Shown in pieces: positions 1 through 6,064 of a stretch of 7,301 nt of DNA. A program made the position numbers and the translations under genes. Within the stretch, counting starts at the first letter, position 1. Every line of letters starts with the position of its first letter. The notes under the pieces were generated by a model, which saw only the letters and a list, made by a program, of their open reading frames with translations, was not told the DNA's origin and did not search any database. The stretch is from JAAZMA01 sp964564325 (GTDB lineage Bacteria; Bacillota; Clostridia; Tissierellales; Tepidimicrobiaceae): NCBI GenBank assembly GCA_964564325.1, contig CAZMBD010000098.1, positions 1 to 7,301 on the forward strand, written 5' to 3'.

Positions 1-141
1 TTTGGACCTGATAGAAAAGGTGATATAAAGCATAGTAATGCTGATATCAGTAAAGCTAAAGAGATGTTAGGTTATGAACCGAGTTGGAGTTTTGAAAGAG
101 GCATCGAAGCAGCAATAGAATGGTATAAGGAGAATTTATAA
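1..141 (+). CDS. UDP-sugar 4-epimerase, C-terminal end (partial)
   Basis: The window opens inside this gene; only the last 46 codons are present, read in frame 1 and ending at TAA 139-141. The peptide contains GDIKHSNADISKAKEMLGY followed by a short helix ending EWYKENL. This pattern (R-x-GD-[IV]-x-HS-x-ADISKA-x-x-x-LGY) is the standard C-terminus of extended short-chain dehydrogenase sugar epimerases, especially the WbpP/TviC-like UDP-N-acetylhexosamine 4-epimerases. Such enzymes use NAD to invert C4 of a UDP-sugar in the cytoplasm and so supply a precursor for the polymer. The catalytic YxxxK and Rossmann motifs lie upstream of the window, so substrate specificity (UDP-Glc, UDP-GlcNAc or the uronic acid form) cannot be read. 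Its stop overlaps the next start (TAATG), so the two genes are probably translationally coupled in one operon. Confidence 0.85.
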   Translation, partial: FGPDRKGDIKHSNADISKAKEMLGYEPSWSFERGIEAAIEWYKENL

Positions 142-1517
142 TGGGCCTATTAGAAAAGCTATATGATAACTCACCAATATTTATTCAAAACATAATGGTC
201 TCCGCTTCGGGATATCTCAGGAATAGAACAAGATACGGGAAAGTCTATTATGAGTACAGAGAATTTCTCGAAAAGTTTGACAAGCTTACTTTGAATGAAA
301 AGCTTAAATTTCAAGAAGAGGAATTCATCGAATTTATCAATTATGCATTCAAGAACAGCTCTTTCTACAAAGAATTGTATCGAGATATCGATATACACAG
401 CATAAAAAAGATGTCTGATATAAAGAAGCTTCCGATTGTAGATAAGGAAATGATTAGAGCAAATATCAATCAAGTAAATACGATTGAACGCAAGGGGGCT
501 GTCGAAGGGCATACAGGAGGTACTACAGGGAAATCACTGGTAGTGTTGATGACGCCTGAAGACATGATGAAGCGAATGGCTATGCTTGATCACTTTAAAT
601 CTAGAGTAGGGTTTGAACATTTAAAGATGAAAAGGGCAACGTTTAATGGTAAACATATTATCCCCCCAAATCAAAGAAAGAGGGTATTTTGGCGTTATAA
701 TTCGGCTTGCAAACAGATGATTTATTCTTCATTTCATCTTACGGAAGAAAATATGAAGTTTTATGTAGAAAGTCTAAATGAATTTCAGCCCGATGCGATT
801 GACGGCTTCTTTATGTCAATGTGTGATGTAGCCGGATATATTGAAAGGCATAACATAAAACTCAGATTTCAGCCTGTAGCTATATTCCCGACATCTGAAA
901 CATTGACTGATTCAGGTAGGGAATTGCTGGAAAGAGTATTTGGCTGCAAAGTGTATGACCAGTATGCATCGAGTGAAGGGGCACCTTTTGTGACAGAATG
1001 TGAAAAACAGGTTTTACATGTAGAGTTGGCATCAGGAGTATTTGAACATTTTGAAGAGAATAGCGATGAGGTGCTTGTAACGAGTTTTACTACTCATGGA
1101 ACCCCACTCATCAGGTATCGAATTGGTGATTCAATGACTTTTGACTTAGATAATACAAGATGTATGTGTGGCACGGATAGTCCTATAGTTAAAGCGATTC
1201 AAGGAAGAAAACTGGACTTTTTATATGCAACTAATGGTGCAAAAATAACAGTGGTTAATATTGCGAATGGATTTAAGAATATTCCAAATGCAATAATCCG
1301 CCCACAAATCATACAGGAAGAAATAGGTGAGATTACTATATTATTAGAAGTAGATAAAAAAAGATACAAGCCTGAATATGATGAAATGCTAGAAGATGAA
1401 TTTTTGCATAAGTTTGGTAAAGGAACGAAGATCAATATAAGGCATGTTGATGAAATTCCAAGAGAGCAAAGTGGTAAATTCAGAATGATTAAAAATAACG
1501 TAAAGGTGGTGAATTAA
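141..1517 (+). CDS. CapK/PaaK-like adenylate-forming ligase (phenylacetate-CoA ligase family)
   Basis: This is a 458-residue member of the ANL adenylating superfamily, close to the usual family length. The Ser/Thr/Gly-rich ATP loop GHTGGTTGKS is at residues 123-132, the YDQYASSEG adenine/substrate motif at 272-280, and TPLIRYRIGD with the ribose-binding Asp at 321-330. A C-M-C pair follows at 341-343, then the hinge QGRKLD at 354-359. The swinging C-terminal domain ends in SGKFR with the expected catalytic Lys446, so all key motifs are present and it looks active. The known chemistry is activation of a carboxylate as acyl-AMP, usually followed by transfer to CoA. In polysaccharide clusters such CapK-like proteins are common but their substrates are mostly undefined; supplying an acyl or amino-acid decoration is inference. 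ATG 141 overlaps the epimerase stop by one base and has AAGGAG at 127-132, eight bases upstream. No acyl carrier protein or acyltransferase is adjacent. Confidence 0.88.
   Translation: MGLLEKLYDNSPIFIQNIMVSASGYLRNRTRYGKVYYEYREFLEKFDKLTLNEKLKFQEEEFIEFINYAFKNSSFYKELYRDIDIHSIKKMSDIKKLPIVDKEMIRANINQVNTIERKGAVEGHTGGTTGKSLVVLMTPEDMMKRMAMLDHFKSRVGFEHLKMKRATFNGKHIIPPNQRKRVFWRYNSACKQMIYSSFHLTEENMKFYVESLNEFQPDAIDGFFMSMCDVAGYIERHNIKLRFQPVAIFPTSETLTDSGRELLERVFGCKVYDQYASSEGAPFVTECEKQVLHVELASGVFEHFEENSDEVLVTSFTTHGTPLIRYRIGDSMTFDLDNTRCMCGTDSPIVKAIQGRKLDFLYATNGAKITVVNIANGFKNIPNAIIRPQIIQEEIGEITILLEVDKKRYKPEYDEMLEDEFLHKFGKGTKINIRHVDEIPREQSGKFRMIKNNVKVVN
1502..1512 (+). promoter_or_regulatory. Strong ribosome binding site fixing a TTG start
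   Basis: AAAGGTGGTGA differs by one base from the ideal AAAGGAGGTGA and sits five bases before TTG 1518, inside the last codons of the ligase gene. It supports TTG as the start of the glycosyltransferase. The next in-frame ATG lies past the conserved GGAE motif and would remove the N-terminal strand. Confidence 0.75.
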
Positions 1518-2618
1518 TTGAGTGAACCTATTCGAATATTGCAAGTATTTGCCAGTTTAGATCGTGGTGGAGCAGAAGCGATGATTATGAATTTATATCG
1601 GAAAATTGATAAAGAAAAGATACAGTTCGATTTTGTAGTTAACGATAGAGATACAGAATATGCACATGAAAAGGAAATTACTGATTTAGGTGGTCGAATT
1701 TTTCGCGTACCTAGGTTTAAACTCTTTAATTATTCTACTTATAAAAAAGCATGGATCAATCTTTTTGAAAATCATCCTGAATGGGAAATTGTTCATGGGC
1801 ATCACACGTCTCCTGCATTTATATATTTATCAGTAGCAAAACGAAAAAAACGTTTAACGATTGCGCATAGCCATACCGCTGGGACTGAAAAAAATATAAA
1901 ATCGTATTCAAAGAAACTAATGAGACTACCGTTACGTTATATTTCGGATTATCTATTTGCTTGTTCTGATAAAGCATCTAAATGGATGTTTGGGAACAGA
2001 AGTAAAAAAGCTCATCTGATTAATAACTCAATAGATTCAGCAGTCTTTTCTTATGATGAATGTATTAGAAACAAGGCGAGAAAAAATTTAGGTATCGAAG
2101 ATAGATTTGTAATTGGCCATATAGGAAGATTTCAAACTCAAAAAAACCACAATTTCTTGATAGATGTATTTTATGAAGTGAGAAAAAAAAATAGTCATGC
2201 CGTATTACTTTTAATTGGAGATGGTGACTTAAGAAGTTCAATTAAGAAGAAAGTTGAATCTCAAGGGTTGGAAGGAAGTGTGCTTTTTCTGGGAGTCAGA
2301 TCAGATATTCCTGAATTATTATTAGCGATGGACATGTTTTTATTTCCATCTCTTTATGAAGGTCTTCCTGTGACACTAATGGAAGCTCAGGCTAGCGGGT
2401 TGAAAATATTAGCGTCAGATACAATAACGAACGAGGTTGCCATAACAGACAATGTTGAGTTTATGTCACTAAACAAATCAGCAAAAGCATGGGCTGATAG
2501 AATAATGAAATATAGTAACGGCTATGAACGAAAAGATACAAGCCAAGAAATTGTTTCAGCTGGTTATGATATAAAATCAACTGCGAAGTGGTACGAAAAT
2601 TTCATGTTGAAATTATAG
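1518..2618 (+). CDS. EpsF-like GT4 glycosyltransferase
   Basis: This 366-residue GT-B fold glycosyltransferase begins at TTG directly after the ligase stop codon. The N-terminal acceptor domain carries the glycine-rich GGAE motif at residues 17-20 and the IVHGHHT and IAHSHT segments typical of the EpsF group. The C-terminal donor domain starts with IGHIGRF at 199-205, then IGDGDL at 233-238, and has the GT4 EX7E signature with Glu281 and Glu289 (EGLPVTLME). By recall it resembles Bacillus subtilis EpsF over its whole length, including FDFV, SLYEGLPV and EAQASG. Family members transfer a sugar from a nucleotide donor with retention of anomeric configuration, here presumably onto a lipid-linked oligosaccharide at the inner membrane face. 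Donor and acceptor cannot be deduced. An A9 run at 2183-2191 inside the gene is a potential slippage site, but the frame is intact. Confidence 0.92.
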   Translation: MSEPIRILQVFASLDRGGAEAMIMNLYRKIDKEKIQFDFVVNDRDTEYAHEKEITDLGGRIFRVPRFKLFNYSTYKKAWINLFENHPEWEIVHGHHTSPAFIYLSVAKRKKRLTIAHSHTAGTEKNIKSYSKKLMRLPLRYISDYLFACSDKASKWMFGNRSKKAHLINNSIDSAVFSYDECIRNKARKNLGIEDRFVIGHIGRFQTQKNHNFLIDVFYEVRKKNSHAVLLLIGDGDLRSSIKKKVESQGLEGSVLFLGVRSDIPELLLAMDMFLFPSLYEGLPVTLMEAQASGLKILASDTITNEVAITDNVEFMSLNKSAKAWADRIMKYSNGYERKDTSQEIVSAGYDIKSTAKWYENFMLKL

Positions 2619-2653
2619 GTTAATTTATGACATAAAGCTTGGGGGATTTATTA

Positions 2654-3092
2654 GTGAAACAAAAAATTGTTGCCGTCGTTAAGAGGTGGTGGAGCAGAGC
2701 GTGTTATGTATACCATTGTTGATAATTTAAATCATGAAAAATTCGAATTGCATATGGCGCTGATTTCAAAAGAAGGCCCCTATATTGATTCTATTTCGAA
2801 AGATGTAATACTTTATGATTTACACGTAAAAAAGTTAGGAATGCATTTATACCTTTATTGAAATTAGTGCGTAATTCAAAGCCTAATATTATTTTCTCCA
2901 CCATGGATCGAATTGTTTGTCAGTCAAAGTATATGATAAGATTTAATTGATAATTACAATGTTACAAAGGATAGAACAATGCAAATTTATAACCCGGTTG
3001 ATATTGAATTAATTACTGCTAAAGCTAAAGAAGACCAAAATCCATTTCTTGATACAGAAAGCACACCTAATATTATCGCAATTAGGCGATAG
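2654..3092 (+). pseudogene. Decayed GT4 glycosyltransferase (frameshifted, internally deleted, C-terminus lost)
   Basis: Several frames must be joined to recover one GT4 protein. GTG 2654, after GGGGGA at 2641-2646, begins VKQKIV. A frameshift near 2667-2672 moves to the frame reading LPSLRGGGAERVMYTIVDNL, which continues to about 2833. A second shift at the A6 run 2828-2833 leads to VRNAFIPLLKLVRNSKPNI and FSTM. FSTM then joins directly to DRIVCQSKYM near 2905/2906. In related proteins these two motifs are separated by several dozen residues, so an in-frame deletion is likely. A third shift near 2941-2943 gives LIDNYNVTKDRTMQIYNPVD and ends at PNIIAIRR, stop TAG 3090-3092, where IAIGRL would normally start the donor domain. 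The whole UDP-sugar half, including the EX7E motif, is absent. The pieces remain very readable, so decay looks recent. It cannot make a working enzyme unless assembly errors are involved, and five separate lesions make that unlikely. Confidence 0.9.
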
Positions 3093-3102
3093 TTTGAACT
3101 TA

Positions 3103-3130
3103 TAAGATAATCTGCAGGCAAGTTATCTTA
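3103..3130 (+). repeat. 8-bp inverted repeat after the truncated GT4
   Basis: TAAGATAA at 3103-3110 is the reverse complement of TTATCTTA at 3123-3130, with a 12-base loop. There is no U-tract after it, so it is not a convincing intrinsic terminator. A second short stem, ATTCAA/TTGAAT, follows at 3133-3148. Both lie in the 93-base spacer at the composition change. They may be chance structures in AT-rich DNA. Confidence 0.35.
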
Positions 3131-3185
3131 AGATTCAATTGTTTGAATTGCTATTATTTAAAAATCATTAGGGGAGGTTAATATA

Positions 3186-4172
3186 ATGAATATAGATTTT
3201 GTAATCCTTTGGGTAGATGGAAATGATATTGAATGGCAAAGAGAAAAGGAAAAGTATACACCTGGGAAGAATAGTGATGTTAGAGTAAATCGATATAGGG
3301 ATTGGGATAATCTTCAATATTGGTTTAGAGGAGTAGAAAAGTTTGCTCCTTGGGTTAGAAAAATACATTTTGTTACATGGGGTCATCTTCCTAAATGGCT
3401 TAATGTTAATAATCCTAAATTACATATTGTTAATCATAAAGATTATATTCCTAGGGAATATTTACCAACTTTTAATGCTAACCCTATAGAATTAAATTTA
3501 CATAGAATAAAAGGACTGGCAGAAAATTTTGTTTATTTTAATGACGATATGTTTATTATTAAATCTATGAAAAAAGAAGATTTTTTTAAAGATGATTTAC
3601 CCTGTGATATTGCGGCATTAGAGGGTTTAAGTGCTACAGATGTGTTCTCATATATGATGTTTAATAATATGAGAATAATAAATAAAAATTTTAGAAAAAA
3701 AGATGTATTTAAATATAACAAATTAAAATGGTTTAATTTATTATATGGAAAAGAACTATATAGGACAATAGCTTTATATCCATGGGAAAACTTTACTGGA
3801 ATGTTTAGTCCACATTTGCCTATAGCTTTTAATAAGAGAACTTTTAAAGAGGTGTGGGACAAAGAATATGACGAACTACATAATACATGTTTACATAGAT
3901 TTAGAAATATAAAAGATGTAACTGGTTGGCTATTTCGATATTGGAGGATAGCAACTGGTGAATTTTATCCAATTAGTCCTAGAATAGGAAAATATTTTAG
4001 TGTATCTTCTAAATCTGTAGTTAGTGAAGTAGGTAAATCGATACTAAAACAAAATTATAAAATGATATGCATAAATGATACTTTTAAAGATGATGATTTT
4101 GATCAAGCAAAGCATGAATTAATAGAATATTTTCAAAAAATATTACCAGAAAAATCATCTTTTGAAATATAA
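3186..4172 (+). CDS. Stealth-family capsular polysaccharide phosphotransferase
   Basis: This 328-residue protein has all four conserved Stealth regions. CR1 is DFVILWVDGND at residues 4-14. CR2 runs from RYRDWDNLQYWFRGVE (36-51) through KIHFVTWGHLPKWL (59-72) to ENFVYFNDDMF (113-123). CR3 covers SPHLP with His210 and LHRFRN with His237 to about residue 262. CR4 is CINDTFKDDDFDQAK near 295-309. Characterised relatives, such as the meningococcal capsule polymerases of serogroups A and X and the catalytic part of human GlcNAc-1-phosphotransferase, transfer a sugar-1-phosphate from a nucleotide sugar to a hydroxyl, forming a phosphodiester. Here it probably adds a HexNAc-1-P or hexose-1-P to the repeat unit. 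The sugar is not predictable. ATG 3186 follows GGGGAGG at 3171-3177 with eight bases of spacing. Base use is clearly more AT-rich than in the upstream genes, consistent with separate acquisition. Confidence 0.93.
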   Translation: MNIDFVILWVDGNDIEWQREKEKYTPGKNSDVRVNRYRDWDNLQYWFRGVEKFAPWVRKIHFVTWGHLPKWLNVNNPKLHIVNHKDYIPREYLPTFNANPIELNLHRIKGLAENFVYFNDDMFIIKSMKKEDFFKDDLPCDIAALEGLSATDVFSYMMFNNMRIINKNFRKKDVFKYNKLKWFNLLYGKELYRTIALYPWENFTGMFSPHLPIAFNKRTFKEVWDKEYDELHNTCLHRFRNIKDVTGWLFRYWRIATGEFYPISPRIGKYFSVSSKSVVSEVGKSILKQNYKMICINDTFKDDDFDQAKHELIEYFQKILPEKSSFEI

Positions 4173-4311
4173 GCAATAAAGTTTTTTTATAGGTCTAATA
4201 AATATATCACAATCAATAAAATAATAATTTATTATAAGACTTTTAATTTTATCTTTATCACTTATTTTCAAAGTCTAAACAATTATTATACTATTTGATT
4301 CTAAAACTTAA

Positions 4312-4470
4312 CTTATTTCTACAATAGAGAGGACAATCCTTAAAGTACCTTCTATGCTAAGCCTTTATACAAATATTAAAGAAAAGAAAGTTTGTTTACA
4401 TATTTTTATAATTTCGTTTTTTATATTTATATCAATATACTTAATGATTTATAGACTAAAAGTATTGTAG
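4312..4470 (+). pseudogene. Possible membrane-protein remnant (short open frame)
   Basis: The frame after TAA 4309-4311 stays open for 52 codons to TAG 4468-4470, with an internal ATG at 4354 (38 residues from there). Its peptide has a basic stretch, NIKEKK, followed by a hydrophobic run, HIFIISFFIFISIYLMIY, that could span a membrane, then RLKVL. There is no ribosome binding site at a useful distance from the ATG; the nearest purine run, at 4326-4333, is over 20 bases away. It could be what is left of a Wzx flippase, a polymerase or another membrane protein, but AT-rich DNA readily yields such Phe/Ile/Tyr-rich frames by chance. I do not recognise a family. Confidence 0.25.
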
Positions 4471-4672
4471 TAAATAGAAATAAACTAAATACTTTTCTAA
4501 GTAACAACTGATTGATATCTTAAAAAATCATTTACACAATAAATAGTATAGATACTGAATAGGTTATGTGGAGTAACAAGTAGAGGCAATATCTAATGTA
4601 TAATTAAATAAAAGCTCTTAGTTTTCTTTTGATCAGAGAATTACACTAGATATATCAAGCTTTAAGATAATT

Positions 4673-4701
4673 TTGCAAATATTTCTGATAATTTTTTTAA
4701 T
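4673..4701 (+). promoter_or_regulatory. Possible sigma-A type promoter before the GT2 gene
   Basis: TTGCAA at 4673-4678 and TTTAAT at 4696-4701 are 17 bases apart and match the -35/-10 consensus at 4/6 and 5/6 positions. They lie about 50 bases before TTG 4750. In DNA this AT-rich such matches arise easily by chance, so this is only a candidate. A local promoter would make sense after a 577-base gap. Confidence 0.25.
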
Positions 4702-4735
4702 AGATGGTAGCAAATGATTATGATTTGTTTTAAAG

Positions 4736-4742
4736 AAGGAGG
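4736..4742 (+). promoter_or_regulatory. Strong ribosome binding site fixing a TTG start
   Basis: AAGGAGG sits seven bases before TTG 4750. The next in-frame Met is at about residue 99, well past the nucleotide-binding motifs, so this site decides the TTG start of the GT2 glycosyltransferase. Confidence 0.8.
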
Positions 4743-4749
4743 CTAAAAC

Positions 4750-5829
4750 TTGTTATCAAACAAAGATCAAGTGAGTATTATTATACCGGTATACAATGCT
4801 GAACAAAGTATAGAGCTATGTTTAGAGAGTATAATAAATCAAACTTATAATAATATTGAAATAATATTGGTGAATGATGGTTCAACAGATAATAGTAAAA
4901 ATATTTGTGAAATTTATGCAATTAAATATGATAATATTAAATTAATTAACCAAGAAAATAGTGGACCGTCGGCAGCGAGAAATAAAGGAATTGAAGTGTC
5001 GGGTGGGGAATATATACAGTTCGTAGATAGTGATGATAAAGTTGATATAAATATGACAGAAAAATTGGTTTCAGGGATAAGTGATGAAATACAGCTTGTG
5101 ATATGTGGTTATAGAAGATTTTATATAGAATCAGGGATTAAAAGGATGATTAACAGAATACCATCTATAAGTGGGATTAAGTGTAAGGAAGAATTTATAG
5201 AAGTATTTGGAGATTATTTTGAGGACTGGTTGATTAATTCACCATGCAATAAATTGTACATTTCAAACATTATTAAAAATGAAAAATGTTATTTTGATTC
5301 TAAAATATCTATAGGTGAAGATTTATTATTTAATCTTAAATATATAAACAAATGTAAAAATATAAATATAATAAAAGATGTTTTGTATAATTATATTGCC
5401 CTAGATAATGGATCTTTAACAAGGAGTTATCAAAAAGATCGATTTAAAAATCAAAAAATGCTTTTTACGGAGGTAAGGAAGTTCCTTAAAGAAAATAATT
5501 CATATCATATGCAAAATAAATTTATTATTGATAAAATGTATTCCAATTCAATAATCTTATGCTTTGAGAATATTATTAATTTAAAAAACGATTTAAAATA
5601 TAGTGATAAAATAAATGAAATTAAAAATATTATAAGAGACAAAAGTGTTGAAAATATTCTAGAAAATTCTAGCAAGAATGAGTTACCATTACAAAATCGT
5701 ATTATGAATATATTATTAAAAATGAAACAACCTCACGGAATATATGTATATTTCATTTTCAAGAAGTTTATCAGAAATTATTTCCAATTTATTTTTAGAT
5801 TAATAAAAAAGCAAATTGTTAAAATATAA
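4750..5829 (+). CDS. GT2 (GT-A fold) glycosyltransferase
   Basis: This 359-residue inverting glycosyltransferase starts at TTG. The N-terminal GT-A domain has SIIIPVYNAE at residues 9-18, LESIINQTYNNIEIILVNDGSTDNS with the UDP-binding Asp43 and Asp47, NSGPSAARNKG, and the metal-binding FVDSDD at 91-96. The GED triad at 189-191 (ISIGEDLLFN) provides the likely catalytic base region. SLTRSY, seen in many capsule GT2 proteins of this type, follows. The last 40 residues are rich in Lys, Phe and Ile (FIFKKFIRNYFQFIFRLIKK) and look like an amphipathic membrane-association tail. The protein would add one sugar to the lipid-linked repeat unit on the cytoplasmic side; donor and linkage are unknown. 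Like its neighbours from 3186 onward it is very AT-rich. It stands alone between two long gaps of 577 and 235 bases. Confidence 0.93.
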   Translation: MLSNKDQVSIIIPVYNAEQSIELCLESIINQTYNNIEIILVNDGSTDNSKNICEIYAIKYDNIKLINQENSGPSAARNKGIEVSGGEYIQFVDSDDKVDINMTEKLVSGISDEIQLVICGYRRFYIESGIKRMINRIPSISGIKCKEEFIEVFGDYFEDWLINSPCNKLYISNIIKNEKCYFDSKISIGEDLLFNLKYINKCKNINIIKDVLYNYIALDNGSLTRSYQKDRFKNQKMLFTEVRKFLKENNSYHMQNKFIIDKMYSNSIILCFENIINLKNDLKYSDKINEIKNIIRDKSVENILENSSKNELPLQNRIMNILLKMKQPHGIYVYFIFKKFIRNYFQFIFRLIKKQIVKI

Positions 5830-5872
5830 ATTCTAATAAGTATATATATATGTAGTATATTTGAAAAGCTAA

Positions 5873-5965
5873 ATATGTGATTATGTTATTGATCATAGAC
5901 CTATTAAGGAATATTATTTAAAGCTATCTGAAAATGTTCGCATAAGTTTAAATGACAAGACATAA
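5873..5965 (+). pseudogene. Possible remnant of a lost gene in the 5830-6064 gap
   Basis: Between TAA 5870-5872 and TAA 5963-5965 one frame reads a peptide containing DYVIDHRPIKEYYLKLSEN and then VRISLNDKT. Its amino-acid mix (Asp, His, Arg, Pro, Glu, spread Leu/Val) is more protein-like than random AT-rich DNA, which tends to give Lys/Asn/Ile/Phe. The same frame continues past the stop for 16 more codons (FFLNQYLVRYNKD, stop 6014-6016). There is no start codon with a ribosome binding site. It could be a leftover piece of a glycosyltransferase or other polysaccharide gene; I do not recognise the family. The rest of this 235-base gap shows nothing else except a candidate promoter at its 3' end. 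Confidence 0.35.
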
Positions 5966-6001
5966 ATTTGCATGTTCTTTTTAAATCAATATCTAGTTAG
6001 A

Positions 6002-6007
6002 TATAAT
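6002..6007 (+). promoter_or_regulatory. Possible -10 box before the EpsG-like gene
   Basis: A perfect TATAAT lies about 58 bases before ATG 6065. The best -35 partner is weak: TTTAAA at 5980-5985 with a 16-base spacer. The base composition makes chance matches likely, so treat it as a candidate only. Confidence 0.25.
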
Positions 6008-6053
6008 AAGGATTAGTGTAATATTAGAAAAATTAATTATTAAAGTATCTTTT

Positions 6054-6058
6054 GGGGG
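6054..6058 (+). promoter_or_regulatory. Unusual GGGGG ribosome binding site
   Basis: The EpsG-like gene is preceded by TTTGGGGGTATTAT rather than an AGGAGG-type site. GGGGG lies six bases before ATG 6065 and could pair with the anti-Shine-Dalgarno only through a G-U wobble. The dead GT4 at 2654 has a similar GGGGGA leader. This may give modest translation of the membrane polymerase. Confidence 0.5.
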
Positions 6059-6064
6059 TATTAT

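Larger units (their letters stand above)
4173..4749 (+). other. 577-base AT-rich gap without an intact gene
   Basis: All six frames are broken by frequent stops. The stretch contains a near-perfect AT palindrome (ATAATAA-T-TTATTAT, 4221-4235), a T7 run at 4183-4189 just after the Stealth stop, and a short membrane-like frame at 4312-4470 listed separately. No convincing intrinsic terminator, RNA gene or known repeat was seen. The length is unusual for the inside of a polysaccharide operon and is compatible with a deleted or eroded gene. Confidence 0.5.

Noticed and set aside
171..512. Minus-strand open frame of 113 codons
   Set aside because: It lies wholly inside the ligase gene, has no family motifs, and is a reverse-strand shadow.
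1199..1435. Minus-strand open frame of 78 codons
   Set aside because: It is antisense to the conserved C-terminal domain of the ligase and has no recognisable protein features.
2667..2861. A separate small 64-residue protein
   Set aside because: Its sequence is the N-terminal part of a GT4 enzyme and continues in other frames, so it is one fragment of the pseudogene and not a gene of its own.
3103..3130. Intrinsic terminator after the pseudogene
   Set aside because: The stem is AT-only apart from one G-C pair per arm and is not followed by a T-run.
3168..3386. Minus-strand open frame of 72 codons
   Set aside because: It overlaps the ribosome binding site and CR1/CR2 of the Stealth gene; a shadow frame in AT-rich DNA.
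3533..3862. Minus-strand open frame of 109 codons
   Set aside because: It is antisense to the Stealth core; its Leu/Ile/Ser-rich content is a by-product of AT-rich coding DNA.
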